64,000 bases of DNA from Pseudorhodoferax sp032153935 (GCF_964253035.1 NZ_CAXUQL020000001.1:6262001-6326000), one strand, 5' to 3'; positions 8,331 through 16,898 are shown, counted from the first letter of the stretch. Translations and numbers: made by a program. The notes: a model not told the origin generated them from the sequence alone.

Positions 8331-9514
8331 GCAAAGTCTCCTTGTGGGTCGTTGAAAAAGGAAGGGGATCGGTCGGCCGGCAGCAGCACGCTGTGGTCGA
8401 CCTCGCGGATGTCGGTGCGCCCGCAGAAGGCCATGCTCAGGTCGAGCTCCTTGTGGATGATCTGCAGCGCCTGCTGCACGCCGCGTTCGCCCAGCGCGCC
8501 CAGCCCGTACAGCATGGAGCGGCCGATGTAGGTACCGCGCGCGCCGAGCGCCAAGGCCTTGAGCACGTCCTGGCCGGAGCGGATGCCGCCGTCCATGTGC
8601 ACCTCCATGCGCCCGCCCACGGCCTGCACGATGGCCGGCAGCGCGCGGATCGACGAGGGTGCGCCGTCGAGCTGCCGCCCGCCGTGGTTGGACACGACCA
8701 GGGCGTCGGCCCCGGAGGCCAGCGCATGGCGCGCGTCCTCGGCGTCCTGGATGCCCTTGAGCACGAGCTTGCGGTCCCACAGGCGCCGGATCCAGGCCAC
8801 GTCGTCCCAGCTCAGCGTGGGGTCGTACTGCTGCGCCGTCCACTCCGCCAGCGACTGCATGTTCTCCACGCCCTGCACGTGGCCGACGATGTTGCCGAAG
8901 GTGCGGCGCCGCGTGCCCAGCATGCCCAGGCCCCAGCGCGGCTTGGTCGCCATGTCCAGCAGGTTGCGCAAGGTCAGCCGTGGTGGCGCGGACAGGCCGT
9001 TCTTGAGGTCCTTGTGCCGCTGCCCGCTGATCTGCAGGTCCAGTGTCAGCACCAGCGCCGAGCAGTTGGCCTCGTACGCGCGGCGCACGAGCCGCTCGAC
9101 GAAGCCGCGGTCGCGCATCACGTAGAGCTGGAACCAGAACGGGTGCCCCTGCGTGCCTTCGGCCACGTCCTCGATCGAGCAGATGCTCACCGTGGAGAGC
9201 GTGAACGGCACGCCGAAGGCCTTGGCCGCGCGCGCCGCCAGGATCTCGCCGTCGGCGCACTGCATGCCCGTCAGGCCTGTCGGCGCGATCGCCACGGGCA
9301 TGGCCACCTCCTGGCCCAGCATGGTGCTGCGCGTGCTGCGCTGCGCCAGGTTCACGGCCACGCGCTGGCGCAGCAGGATGCGCTGGAAGTCGCGCTCGTT
9401 GGCGCGGTAGGTGCCCTCGGTCCACGAGCCCACGTCGACGTAGTCGTAGAACATGCGGGGCACGCGCTTGCGCGCCAGGATGCGCAGGTCTTCGATGCAG
9501 GTGATCACGGTCAT
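8327..9514 (-). CDS. FMN-dependent alpha-hydroxyacid dehydrogenase (LldD/glycolate oxidase family)
   Basis: The 395-residue protein is of the FMN alpha-hydroxyacid dehydrogenase family (L-lactate dehydrogenase LldD, glycolate and mandelate dehydrogenases). It oxidises 2-hydroxy acids to 2-oxo acids. Motifs seen are YDYVDVGSWTEGTYRAN near the N-terminus, the FMN site MPVAIAPTGLTG, the catalytic SNHGGRQLDGAPSS (His and Arg of the active site) and the phosphate-binding DGGIRSGQDVLKALALGA. No signal peptide is present; the reduced flavin likely passes electrons to a membrane quinone or cytochrome. It overlaps genes on both sides by four bases (ATGA). In this setting it may oxidise a deoxy-aldonic acid rather than lactate; that is inference. 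Confidence 0.93.
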   Translation of the reverse strand: MTVITCIEDLRILARKRVPRMFYDYVDVGSWTEGTYRANERDFQRILLRQRVAVNLAQRSTRSTMLGQEVAMPVAIAPTGLTGMQCADGEILAARAAKAFGVPFTLSTVSICSIEDVAEGTQGHPFWFQLYVMRDRGFVERLVRRAYEANCSALVLTLDLQISGQRHKDLKNGLSAPPRLTLRNLLDMATKPRWGLGMLGTRRRTFGNIVGHVQGVENMQSLAEWTAQQYDPTLSWDDVAWIRRLWDRKLVLKGIQDAEDARHALASGADALVVSNHGGRQLDGAPSSIRALPAIVQAVGGRMEVHMDGGIRSGQDVLKALALGARGTYIGRSMLYGLGALGERGVQQALQIIHKELDLSMAFCGRTDIREVDHSVLLPADRSPSFFNDPQGDFA

Positions 9515-10416
9515 GGCAAGGGGGCGTCCGGCGGGGTGCTGCGGTACATCGCGATGAGGGAGGTGGAGTCGGCCATGGCGCCACCGGCCGCCACGTAGGC
9601 GGCATAGCGCTCGGCAGCCTCCTCCACGAGTGGCAGCGCGCAGCCATGTGCGTGCGCGAAGGAACGCACCATCTGCAGGTCCTTGGACAGCTGGCGCGCG
9701 TAGCCGATGGGCGGATCGAAGGCGCGCGCGTGGATGCGCGGGTAGATCTTCTGCAGCAGCACGCTGTCCGCCAGCCCGCCCGCCAGGCAGGCCGGCAGGC
9801 GCGCCGCATCGATGCCAGCCGCCTCGGCGAGCAAGACCACCTCGCTCATCAGCGCAAACCCAGCACCGACGATGGCCTGGTTCAGCACCTTGGCCGTCTG
9901 CCCGGCGCCCACAGGCCCCATGTGCGTGACGTTGTGCCCCAGGCTGCGCAGGAGGGGCAGCGCGCGGCCCACGTCGGCGTCCGCGCCGCCCACCATGATG
10001 GCCAGGCCGCCTTCGCGCGCAGCGGTCGGCCCACCGGAAACCGGCGCGTCGACCCAGCACAGCCCTGGCGCACGGCCGGCCAGTGCGCGCGTATCGGCCG
10101 GCGGGATGGTGGACAGGTCGACCAGCAGGCGGCTGGCACCAACCGCTTGCGCGACGCCACGCGGACCGAACACGCAGTCCTCGACCGCCTGCGCGTCCAG
10201 CACGCACAGCAGCACCACATCGCTGGCGGTCGCCACCTCCGCGGGCGAGGCCGCCGCGACCGCACCGAAGGACAGCACGGTTTCCAGGCGTTCGGGCTCG
10301 CGGTTCCACACGGTGACGGCGTGGCCCTGGTCGAGCAGACGCAGCACCATGGCCTCGCCCATGAGGCCGATGCCGATGAAGCCGATCCGCAGCGCAGGCA
10401 TGCCGGTGGTCCTCAT
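9511..10416 (-). CDS. Beta-hydroxyacid dehydrogenase (3-hydroxyisobutyrate dehydrogenase/tartronate semialdehyde reductase family)
   Basis: The 301-residue NAD(P)-dependent enzyme has an N-terminal Rossmann motif (GFIGIGLMGEAM, residues 11-22), the substrate-binding DAPVSGG loop and the catalytic-lysine region GAGQTAKVLNQ. Family members interconvert 3-hydroxy acids and semialdehydes, such as hydroxyisobutyrate or glycerate/tartronate semialdehyde. The catalytic stretch reads AKVLNQ where AK-x-x-NN is usual. The start ATG overlaps the stop of the FAH-family gene (ATGA). ATG 10401 is an alternative start lacking five residues. The role within the operon is not identified. Confidence 0.9.
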   Translation of the reverse strand: MRTTGMPALRIGFIGIGLMGEAMVLRLLDQGHAVTVWNREPERLETVLSFGAVAAASPAEVATASDVVLLCVLDAQAVEDCVFGPRGVAQAVGASRLLVDLSTIPPADTRALAGRAPGLCWVDAPVSGGPTAAREGGLAIMVGGADADVGRALPLLRSLGHNVTHMGPVGAGQTAKVLNQAIVGAGFALMSEVVLLAEAAGIDAARLPACLAGGLADSVLLQKIYPRIHARAFDPPIGYARQLSKDLQMVRSFAHAHGCALPLVEEAAERYAAYVAAGGAMADSTSLIAMYRSTPPDAPLP

Positions 10417-11639
10417 GCGACCGCCTCGGCCGCAGGCCGGACGCTGGACGGCACGCCGAGCAGGCCACGCGCCGCCAGGTTGCCCATCAGCGCGCCGATG
10501 CCGAAGCGCCAAGGCGGCACCTGGTCGCTGCGGCCCACGCGGTTGACCAGGCCACCCAGCCGCGCGCTGCGGATCGCCACGCGGTCGCCCTCGTGGTGGG
10601 TGAAGCCCTGGCCGGGCGCACCGCGGTCCTGCGTGGGCGCGAACATGGTGCCGCAGAACAGCATGATGCCGTCGGGGTACTGGTGGTGCGCACCCATGGC
10701 GTGCGCCACCAGTTCGCTCGGGCTTCGGCTGATCCGGGCCATGGAACTGCTGCCGGCCAGCACGAAGCCGTCCGCACCGTCCACGCGCAGCTCCACCACC
10801 GCGGACGCGACATCCTGCAAGCCGTAGTGCGCGTCGAACAGGCGCACGAACGGCCCGACCGCGCAGGAGGCGTTGTTGTCCTTGGCCTTGCCCAATAGCA
10901 GCGCACTGCGGCCTTCGAAGTCGCGCAGGTTGACGTCGTTGCCAAGCGCTGCGCCGACGATCTCGCCCGCGGGCGTGACCACCAGCACGACCTCGGGTTC
11001 GGGGTTGTTCCAGTGCGACCCGGGATGCAGGCCCACGCCCACACCCGTGCCGACCGAGGCCAGCGGCGCGGCCTTGGTGAAGATCTCGGCGTCCGGCCCG
11101 ATGCCCACTTCCAGGTACTGCGACCACAGGCCCTGCGCCACGAGCACGCGTCGCAGTTCCTGCGCCTGCGCCGAGCCCGGCCGCACCGCGGCCAGGTCCG
11201 CACCGATGACGGTGGTGATCGATGCGCGGACCGCATGTGCGCGCATGGCATCGCCGCGCGCCTGCTCCTCGATCAGGCGCTCCAGCATGCTGGCCGCGAA
11301 CGTGACCCCGGCCGCCTTGACGACCTGCAGGTCGCACGGCGCCAGCAGGTGGCGCTGCGCTGCATCAGGCCCGTGGGTCTCGGTGCTCGCCAACCATTCG
11401 GCGAGCGGCCCCAGCGCCGGGCCCTGCGCTTCACGCGCCAGCGCGAGCCGGTCGGGCCGCGCCACCAGCGCCGCCATCGTCGGCACATGGGCCGTGATGT
11501 CGACCAGTTGCGCGCCGCGCACCGCGACGACACAGGGTCCGCCCTGCGGGCCAGGCAGCCAGGCCCGGCCGACCAGGGTCGCGTCCGCGGCGTCCTCGGG
11601 CAGCGTCTGCGCCAACGTCAATCCAAGCACGGGCGCCAT
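10413..11639 (-). CDS. Fumarylacetoacetate hydrolase (FAH)-family enzyme, probable 2-keto-3-deoxy-sugar-acid dehydratase or hydrolase
   Basis: The protein has 408 residues, longer than the common 220-300-residue bacterial FAH proteins and similar to long AraD1-like members. The metal-binding acidic set of the FAH fold is visible (NPEPEVVLVV, then LGNDVNLRDFEG). Long FAH members in proteobacterial sugar-acid operons include 2-keto-3-deoxypentonate dehydratases, which make 2-oxoglutarate semialdehyde. That is the likely substrate of the aldehyde dehydrogenase at the end of this operon, so this is the best-supported reading. A C-C hydrolase role is the main alternative. Its ATG shares one base with the stop of the exported PPC-domain gene. 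Confidence 0.88.
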   Translation of the reverse strand: MAPVLGLTLAQTLPEDAADATLVGRAWLPGPQGGPCVVAVRGAQLVDITAHVPTMAALVARPDRLALAREAQGPALGPLAEWLASTETHGPDAAQRHLLAPCDLQVVKAAGVTFAASMLERLIEEQARGDAMRAHAVRASITTVIGADLAAVRPGSAQAQELRRVLVAQGLWSQYLEVGIGPDAEIFTKAAPLASVGTGVGVGLHPGSHWNNPEPEVVLVVTPAGEIVGAALGNDVNLRDFEGRSALLLGKAKDNNASCAVGPFVRLFDAHYGLQDVASAVVELRVDGADGFVLAGSSSMARISRSPSELVAHAMGAHHQYPDGIMLFCGTMFAPTQDRGAPGQGFTHHEGDRVAIRSARLGGLVNRVGRSDQVPPWRFGIGALMGNLAARGLLGVPSSVRPAAEAVA

Positions 11640-12151
11640 CACTTCGCTCCGGGATGCAGGCCCAGCACGTTGGCGCCGATGGCCGGGTCCACGAAGCGCT
11701 CCAGCCGCGACGGATGCAGCAGCACCGTGATCTCGCACGAACCGGTGCCCACGGTCAGGCCCAGCAGGTGCCCACCGGCGCCGTTGAAGGTGGCGTCGGT
11801 CACGATGCCGTGGGCATGGATGGACGGCTTGCCCCCCTTCCAGGCGATGCTGCCCGTCAGGTTGGCCAGTTCCACGTCCTTGAAGGTCTTGGGGTCGAAG
11901 GCCTTCTTGGCGAAGTCGTAGAAGCCGAAGGTCGCCTCGCGCATGAAGCCGATGCCCACGATGCTCGCGCTCGGGATCTGTTCGACCACGGCCAGCCGCT
12001 CCAGATGGGCGAGCACGTCGTCGCCATGGCGCAGCACCATCAGGTAGCCGGTGGGCGTGCGCGTGTACTTGCCGGTGAGGTCCTGCGCCGGAGCCGCGCA
12101 GGCGAAGCCGGCCAGCAGCGCGGACACGATCAATGCGTTCTTCTTGAACAT
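11639..12151 (-). CDS. Exported PPC/DUF296-domain protein
   Basis: The 170-residue product has a clear signal peptide (MFKKNALIVSALLAGFACAAPAQ), followed by one PPC (DUF296) domain covering nearly the rest. The core reads YLMVLRHGDDVLAHLERLA, ASIVGIGFMREATFGFYD, SGNIALKDG-like LTGSIAWKGG, then IHAHGIVTDATFNGAGGHLLG with the histidines that bind metal in bacterial PPC trimers. PPC domains are best known from plant AT-hook DNA-binding proteins, but an exported copy cannot bind DNA, so a periplasmic ligand or metal-binding role is likely. GGAGAC precedes the ATG. It sits inside a catabolic operon, one base into the FAH gene. Function unknown. Confidence 0.88.
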   Translation of the reverse strand: MFKKNALIVSALLAGFACAAPAQDLTGKYTRTPTGYLMVLRHGDDVLAHLERLAVVEQIPSASIVGIGFMREATFGFYDFAKKAFDPKTFKDVELANLTGSIAWKGGKPSIHAHGIVTDATFNGAGGHLLGLTVGTGSCEITVLLHPSRLERFVDPAIGANVLGLHPGAK

Positions 12152-12234
12152 GGGTCTGTCTCCATTTCTTCGAGGGAATGCGCGGCGAACGCCGCAAGGT
12201 GGCCGTCGGCGTGCCGGCCGGCCAGGTGAATGCG

Positions 12235-12630
12235 TCAAGCCGCGGCGCTGGCCTGCACCTTGGCGCGCAGCCGCTCGACATCGACGACGAAGCGGCTGTG
12301 CGTGCCACTCGCGACCTCACGGCCACCTTCGCGCACACTGAAGTCGAAGTGCACGCTGCGTCCGTCGACGCCGGCCACGCGGGCCTCGATCTCGACCTGC
12401 CGACCCAGCAGCGTGGCGCCGCCGTGCCGCAGCGCGACCGCCGAGCCCACCGAGTTCTCGCCCTCTTCCACGTGGGCCAGCAGGAAGTCCAGGCAGGTCT
12501 GCTCCACGTCGCGCACCAGCTCCGGGGTCGCGTAAATGCGCAGCGCTTCGCCGAGAAAATCGATGGTGCGCGCGCGGTCCACCGTGAGCGTTCGGCGGGT
12601 TGCGGCACCAGGTTCCAAGTCGTTCTTCAT
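12235..12630 (-). CDS. Hotdog-fold thioesterase, FlK-like
   Basis: This 131-residue single-domain protein resembles the FlK (fluoroacetyl-CoA thioesterase) group of hotdog proteins. Recognisable elements are YATPELVRDVEQTCLDFL, the GENSVGSAVALRHGGATLLG strand-turn with the active-site region, and SVHFDFSVREGGREVASGTHSRFVVD. Such proteins hydrolyse small or toxic acyl-CoAs. It is the first gene of the minus-strand operon, 83 bases upstream of the PPC gene, with a putative promoter at 12669-12697. No CoA ligase or acyl-CoA gene is seen in this operon, so the acyl thioester it acts on is unclear. Confidence 0.82.
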   Translation of the reverse strand: MKNDLEPGAATRRTLTVDRARTIDFLGEALRIYATPELVRDVEQTCLDFLLAHVEEGENSVGSAVALRHGGATLLGRQVEIEARVAGVDGRSVHFDFSVREGGREVASGTHSRFVVDVERLRAKVQASAAA

Positions 12631-12668
12631 GCAGGCCTTCCAGGGCGTTGACGTTGCGAAAGCGCGCA

Positions 12669-12697
12669 AGTCTAGGAAGGCGTCCACGCGCCGGCAA
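12669..12697 (-). promoter_or_regulatory. Putative sigma-70 promoter of the thioesterase-to-ALDH operon
   Basis: Reading the minus strand, TTGCCG is followed after 17 bases by TAGACT, 39 bases upstream of the thioesterase start. The sequence around the -10 (CTTCCTAGACTTGCGC) recurs almost exactly at 17925-17938 ahead of the alcohol dehydrogenase operon. Prediction only. Confidence 0.5.
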
Positions 12698-12794
12698 ACG
12701 AGTATTTCTAGGGCGACTGCGGAGAAAAACTTGAAGCACTTTCCCGCATACTCGGCCCGGTCCGGACCACAGTGCACAGCCTACAGGAGACACG

Positions 12795-13742
12795 GTGTCA
12801 CGCCCCATTCCGCCGCTGAACGCCTTGCGCGCCTTCGAGGTCGCCGCGCGGCATCTGAGCTTCACGCGCGCAGCCGACGAACTGTTCGTCACGCCCTCGG
12901 CCGTCAGCCACCAGATCAAGACCCTGGAAGAGAACCTGGGCATGCCGCTGTTCCTGCGCGATTCGAAGTCGCTGACGCTCACGGCAGCGGGCAAGGCCTA
13001 CCTGCCCGGCGTGCAGGAGGCGTTCAAGCAGCTCGTGTTCGCCACGCACCAGCTGCACCAGTCGCAGGGCGTGCCCTCGCTCAAGATCAACCTGCCGCCG
13101 ACCTTCGCGGTCAAGTGGCTCACGCCGCGCATGCAGCGCTTCATGCAGGCGCACCCCGACATCGACCTCAAGATCTCCACCGCCAAGGAGATGGTGGACT
13201 TCACGCGCGAGGACTTCGACATGGCCGTGCGCTACGGCCGCGGCACCTATCCAGGCCTGTACTCCGAACTGTGCCTGCCGGTCGAGGTGTTCCCTGTGTG
13301 CAGCCCTGCACTGCTGCAAGACCCTGCGCGGCCCCTCAAAACGCCTCAGGACCTGCGCCGGCACACGCTGCTGCACGACGAAAGCACCTACCCGGACGTC
13401 AGCAACCCGAACTGGGCGATGTGGCTGGAACAGGTTGGCGCCACGGACGTGGACAGCACCCGCGGCCCTTCGTTCTGGCCCAGCCACCTGGTGATCGGCG
13501 CGGCACTGGACGGGCTGGGCGTTGCCCTGGCCAAGAAGCACTGGGTGGTCGACGACATCGCCAGGGGCCGACTCGTTCGGCCGTTCGAAGGCAGCATGCA
13601 GGTCGAGTTCGCCTACTACCTCATCTTTCCCGAGGACCGCGCGGCAGACCCGCGCATCAACGCCTTTCTGGCGTGGGTGCGCGAGGAGCTGGCACGGGAC
13701 GCCGCGGCTCAGGCCGCGCCGACGGACGGCGCGAGCCGGTAG
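12795..13742 (+). CDS. LysR-type regulator, GcvA-like
   Basis: The 315-residue protein has an N-terminal winged helix-turn-helix (PLNALRAFEVAARHLSFTRAADELFVTPSAVSHQIKTLE is the usual LysR opening, residues 6-45) and a substrate-binding domain ending near 300. The opening and the motif SAVSHQI are typical of the GcvA group. The start is a GTG preceded by AGGAGACAC. The gene is transcribed away from the thioesterase operon across a 164-base gap, so it most likely regulates that operon. Its 3' end overlaps the convergent lactonase-type gene by 34 bases. Confidence 0.93.
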   Translation: MSRPIPPLNALRAFEVAARHLSFTRAADELFVTPSAVSHQIKTLEENLGMPLFLRDSKSLTLTAAGKAYLPGVQEAFKQLVFATHQLHQSQGVPSLKINLPPTFAVKWLTPRMQRFMQAHPDIDLKISTAKEMVDFTREDFDMAVRYGRGTYPGLYSELCLPVEVFPVCSPALLQDPARPLKTPQDLRRHTLLHDESTYPDVSNPNWAMWLEQVGATDVDSTRGPSFWPSHLVIGAALDGLGVALAKKHWVVDDIARGRLVRPFEGSMQVEFAYYLIFPEDRAADPRINAFLAWVREELARDAAAQAAPTDGASR

Positions 13743-14635
13743 CAGCGCACGGCGTTGTCGTGCAGCAGCGCCCGGCGCTCGTGCGCTGGGCGGTCGGCGA
13801 TGGCGGCGCGAAAGCCCGCGATCAGCGTGCCGTAGTCCGCCACCAGGCTGTCCACCGGAAAGTTGCTCGCGAACATGCAGCGCGCGGGGCCGAAGATCGC
13901 GATGGCGTCCCGCATCAGCTGCACGTTCTCCTGCACTGGCCAGCCACGCCCGCGCAGGCCAAGTCCCGAGATCTTGACCGCCGTGTTGGGCTGCGCGGCC
14001 AAAACCGACAGTGCCGTCCGCCAGCCGCGCAGGCCGGCCTCGCTGCGGTCCGCGGGCAGGCCGGTGTGGTTGAGCACCAGCAGGGTCCGCGGGAAATCGC
14101 ACGCCAGCTCGGCCGCCTGGTCCAGGTTCCACCACGGCGCCTGCAGGTCGAACGACAGGCCATGCGCCTGCAGCAGCGCGTAACCGCGTCGCCAGAGCGC
14201 GTCGTCCATCGATCCGGGCAGCCCGCGCCGAGCCTCGGCGGCCGACGCCGCAGTCACGGGCTTGTGCCGGATGCCGCGCACGAGCGCGAAGGACGCCTGG
14301 CCCGCGAGCACCTCTGCCACGTCCTCCCGGTCCAGCGCCGCATGCGCCACGATGGCCGTGGGGCGCCCGCGCGCCTGCGCCAGGGCGCTGAGCCAGCGCG
14401 TCTCGGCCACGGGATCAGCGCGGTCCCACTCGGCCTCGATGTGGACCGAGGCGACCGGCGCGTCCGCGCCCGTGTCGCGCAGGAAATCATCCACCAGGTA
14501 GTCGCGCTGCAGCGCCGAGTAGTCGCCGTAGCGGAAGCCGGGCACCGTCTCGCCCTGCAACCAGGGGTAGGAATTGGCGCGCAGGTCCCAGAAATGGTGG
14601 TGCGCGTCGACGAAGGGTTCGGCGGGGAAGGTCAT
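13709..14635 (-). CDS. Amidohydrolase-2 family lactonase-like hydrolase (COG3618), paralogue 1
   Basis: The 308-residue TIM-barrel metal hydrolase starts with the metal-binding VDAHHHFWDL (residues 9-18). It also shows VHIEAEWDR, GIRHKP, LVLNHTGLPADRS and CMFASNFPVD with the conserved late Asp region. Family members include sugar lactonases and 2-pyrone-4,6-dicarboxylate lactonase. It is the last gene of a minus-strand operon, 19 bases after a Bug receptor. A clear paralogue lies at 21208-22125 (sharing FPWLQ, DRSEAGL and YRLAP). Lactone opening of a sugar acid or aromatic intermediate is likely; the exact substrate is unknown. Confidence 0.9.
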   Translation of the reverse strand: MTFPAEPFVDAHHHFWDLRANSYPWLQGETVPGFRYGDYSALQRDYLVDDFLRDTGADAPVASVHIEAEWDRADPVAETRWLSALAQARGRPTAIVAHAALDREDVAEVLAGQASFALVRGIRHKPVTAASAAEARRGLPGSMDDALWRRGYALLQAHGLSFDLQAPWWNLDQAAELACDFPRTLLVLNHTGLPADRSEAGLRGWRTALSVLAAQPNTAVKISGLGLRGRGWPVQENVQLMRDAIAIFGPARCMFASNFPVDSLVADYGTLIAGFRAAIADRPAHERRALLHDNAVRCYRLAPSVGAA

Positions 14636-14654
14636 GTTCGGATGATGGCCGGCT

Positions 14655-15644
14655 TCAGCTGGTCAGCTTCAGCCGGCCGGCCAGGTCCTTGAAGAATGCG
14701 CTCTCGCGCGCCATCGCATCGGCGAGCACGCTGTCGTTGGCATAGGTGTCGGTGCTGAAGTGCAACTTGCGCAGCGAGTCGAGCCAGGCCGGCTCGCGCA
14801 CGGCCTTGGCCACGGCGGCCTTGAGTACGGCCATCACCTCGTCCGGCGTCTCGCGCGGGGCCGACAGGCCGCGCCAGATGCCGATGGACAGGTCCACACC
14901 GCGCTCCTTGAGCGTGGGCACGCGCTCGAACCCATCGGACACGCGCTGGTCGGCCATCACCGCCAGCGCCTTGAGCTTGCCCGCCGCGATGTGGCCGGAG
15001 ACCTCGGCCGTGCTCACGGTCACCGCGTCGATGTGCCCGCCGAGCAGCGCCAGCACGGCGGGCGCTCCACCGGGATAGGGGATATGGTTGAACGGTGCAC
15101 CGGTCTTCTCGGACAGCGCCGCCGCCGCCATGTGCCAGGTCGAGCCATGGCCTGCGTTGCCCACGCGGATGTTGGCGTCGGGCTTGCGTGCGGCGTCCAG
15201 GAACTGCTCGAGCGTGGCGTAGGGCGCGTCGGCGCGGACCACCACCGCGGCCGGGTCGGCGTTCAGCCGGGCGATGGGCCGCAGGTCCCGGTACGAGAAC
15301 TTGGCCAGGCCCAGGTGGTTCAGGAACGTCAGCTCGGTCGACGACAGCACGATCCTGTAGCCGTCGGCCCTGGCGTTGACCACCTCGCCCAGGCCCAGCG
15401 CGCCGCTGGCACCCGGCCGGTTGACCACGACGACCGGCTGCGGCAGGTGCCGGGCAACGGCAGCGCCGAACGCGCGGCCGACCACGTCGGCGCCGCCACC
15501 GGCCTGCCAGGGCACGACCAGTTCGATCGGCCGGGACGGATAGGGGCCGGCCTGGCTCCAGGCCGGCAGGGCCAGCGCGGCGGTGCCGGCGATCGCGCCG
15601 CGCAGTACCTGGCGGCGGCCTGTGCTCAAGGATGCTGGGGTCAT
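14655..15644 (-). CDS. Bug-family periplasmic carboxylate receptor
   Basis: The 329-residue TctC/Bug receptor has a twin-arginine-like signal (GRRQVLRGAIAGTAALALPAWSQA). The mature part opens with YPSRPIELVVPWQAGGGADVVGRAFG. The ligand-loop motif NAGHGSTWHMAAAAL and the LGGHIDAVTVSTAEV stretch are conserved with the receptor at 7368-8330, so they may recognise related ligands. It lies between the CoA-transferase gene (30 bases upstream) and the lactonase gene (19 bases downstream). No TctA/TctB genes are in the window. Confidence 0.92.
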   Translation of the reverse strand: MTPASLSTGRRQVLRGAIAGTAALALPAWSQAGPYPSRPIELVVPWQAGGGADVVGRAFGAAVARHLPQPVVVVNRPGASGALGLGEVVNARADGYRIVLSSTELTFLNHLGLAKFSYRDLRPIARLNADPAAVVVRADAPYATLEQFLDAARKPDANIRVGNAGHGSTWHMAAAALSEKTGAPFNHIPYPGGAPAVLALLGGHIDAVTVSTAEVSGHIAAGKLKALAVMADQRVSDGFERVPTLKERGVDLSIGIWRGLSAPRETPDEVMAVLKAAVAKAVREPAWLDSLRKLHFSTDTYANDSVLADAMARESAFFKDLAGRLKLTS

Positions 15645-15674
15645 GGTTTGTCTCCTGTCGTGCTTCAGATGAAA

Positions 15675-16898
15675 TCAGGCGGCCGGCGCTGCCGTGGCCT
15701 GCACCGTGCCGAAGGCGCCGGCCTGGCGCAAGGCGTCGACCGTCTCCGCGCTCATGCCGATCTCGTGCATCACCTCGTCGGTGTGCTGGCCCAGCAGCGG
15801 CGCGGGATGCCGCACCTGCTGCGGCGTGCTGCCAAGCTTGACCGGAAAGCCCAAAGCCCGGGTCTCGCCTTCGACCGGATGCTGGATCTTCAGCACCATG
15901 TTGCGCGCCACCGCCTGTTCGCTGGACAGCGCTTCGGCGTAGTCGTAGATGGGCGCGGCGGGCACCCCCGCTGCCAGCAGCGCGTCGACCCATTCGGCGG
16001 CGGTGCGTTGCGCGAACGCGCGCTCGAGTTCGGCGATCAGCGCCTCGCGGTTGCGGATGCGTAGCACGTTGTCGGAGAAGCGCGGATCCTCGAGCAGGTC
16101 GGGCCGCTCCACCACGCCGCACAAGGCCTTCCAGAGCTTGGGGTTGGCCGCGCCGATGACGAAGTTGCGGTCGGACGCTCGCACGGCCTGGTACGGCGCG
16201 CTCATGCGGTTGGCGCTGCCGATGGGCACCGGCACCTGCCCCGTTCCCCAGTACTCGGCCGACTCCCAAACCGACAGGCCCAGCGCGGTTTCGAACAGCG
16301 AGGCATCGACGAACTGGCCTTCGCCCGTGATGCCGCGGCCGATCACCGCACTCAGGATGCCGTAGGCGGCGAACAGGCCCGCGCCCAGGTCGGCGATCGG
16401 CACGCTGGCCTTGACCGGCGCCTGCCCGGGATGCCCCATGACGCTCATCACGCCGCTCATGGCCTGGGCGATCAGGTCCAGGCCCGGCCGCCTGGACCAC
16501 GGGCCGGTCTGGCCGAAGCCGGAGATGCTGGCGTAGACCAGCCGCGGGTTGATCTCGCGCAGCGTGGCGTAGTCGATCTTCAGCCGCGCGGCCACGCCGG
16601 GGCGGTTGTTCTCGACCAGCACGTCCGCCTCCTTCACGAGCGCGTAGAAGGCCTGCAGGCCGGCCGGACTCTTCAGGTCGATCTCCACGCTGCGCTTGTT
16701 GCGGTTCAGCGCCAGGAAGCCGCCGCTGTCGGCGCCCTTCAGGCGAAAGCCCATGGACTTGCGGGTCTGGTCGCCGATGCCGGGCGTCTCGACCTTGATC
16801 ACGTCCGCGCCCATGTCGCCGAGCAGCATGCAGCAGAAGGGGCCGGCCATGATCTGGCTGACGTCGAGGACCTTGATGCGGGAAAGGGGCAGTGTCAC
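15675..16898 (-). CDS. Class III (CaiB/BaiF, formyl-CoA transferase family) CoA-transferase
   Basis: The 407-residue protein matches the family length. It shows the N-terminal VLDVSQIMAGPFCCMLLGDMGADVIKVE, LNRNKRSVEIDL, and the catalytic aspartate position Asp170 in SVPIADLGAGLFAAYGI. These enzymes move CoA between carboxylic acids such as oxalate, succinate, carnitine or benzylsuccinate. It follows the enoyl-CoA hydratase gene by 37 bases and precedes a Bug receptor, so it probably activates the imported acid as its CoA ester. The donor and acceptor are unknown. Confidence 0.93.
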   Translation of the reverse strand: MTLPLSRIKVLDVSQIMAGPFCCMLLGDMGADVIKVETPGIGDQTRKSMGFRLKGADSGGFLALNRNKRSVEIDLKSPAGLQAFYALVKEADVLVENNRPGVAARLKIDYATLREINPRLVYASISGFGQTGPWSRRPGLDLIAQAMSGVMSVMGHPGQAPVKASVPIADLGAGLFAAYGILSAVIGRGITGEGQFVDASLFETALGLSVWESAEYWGTGQVPVPIGSANRMSAPYQAVRASDRNFVIGAANPKLWKALCGVVERPDLLEDPRFSDNVLRIRNREALIAELERAFAQRTAAEWVDALLAAGVPAAPIYDYAEALSSEQAVARNMVLKIQHPVEGETRALGFPVKLGSTPQQVRHPAPLLGQHTDEVMHEIGMSAETVDALRQAGAFGTVQATAAPAA

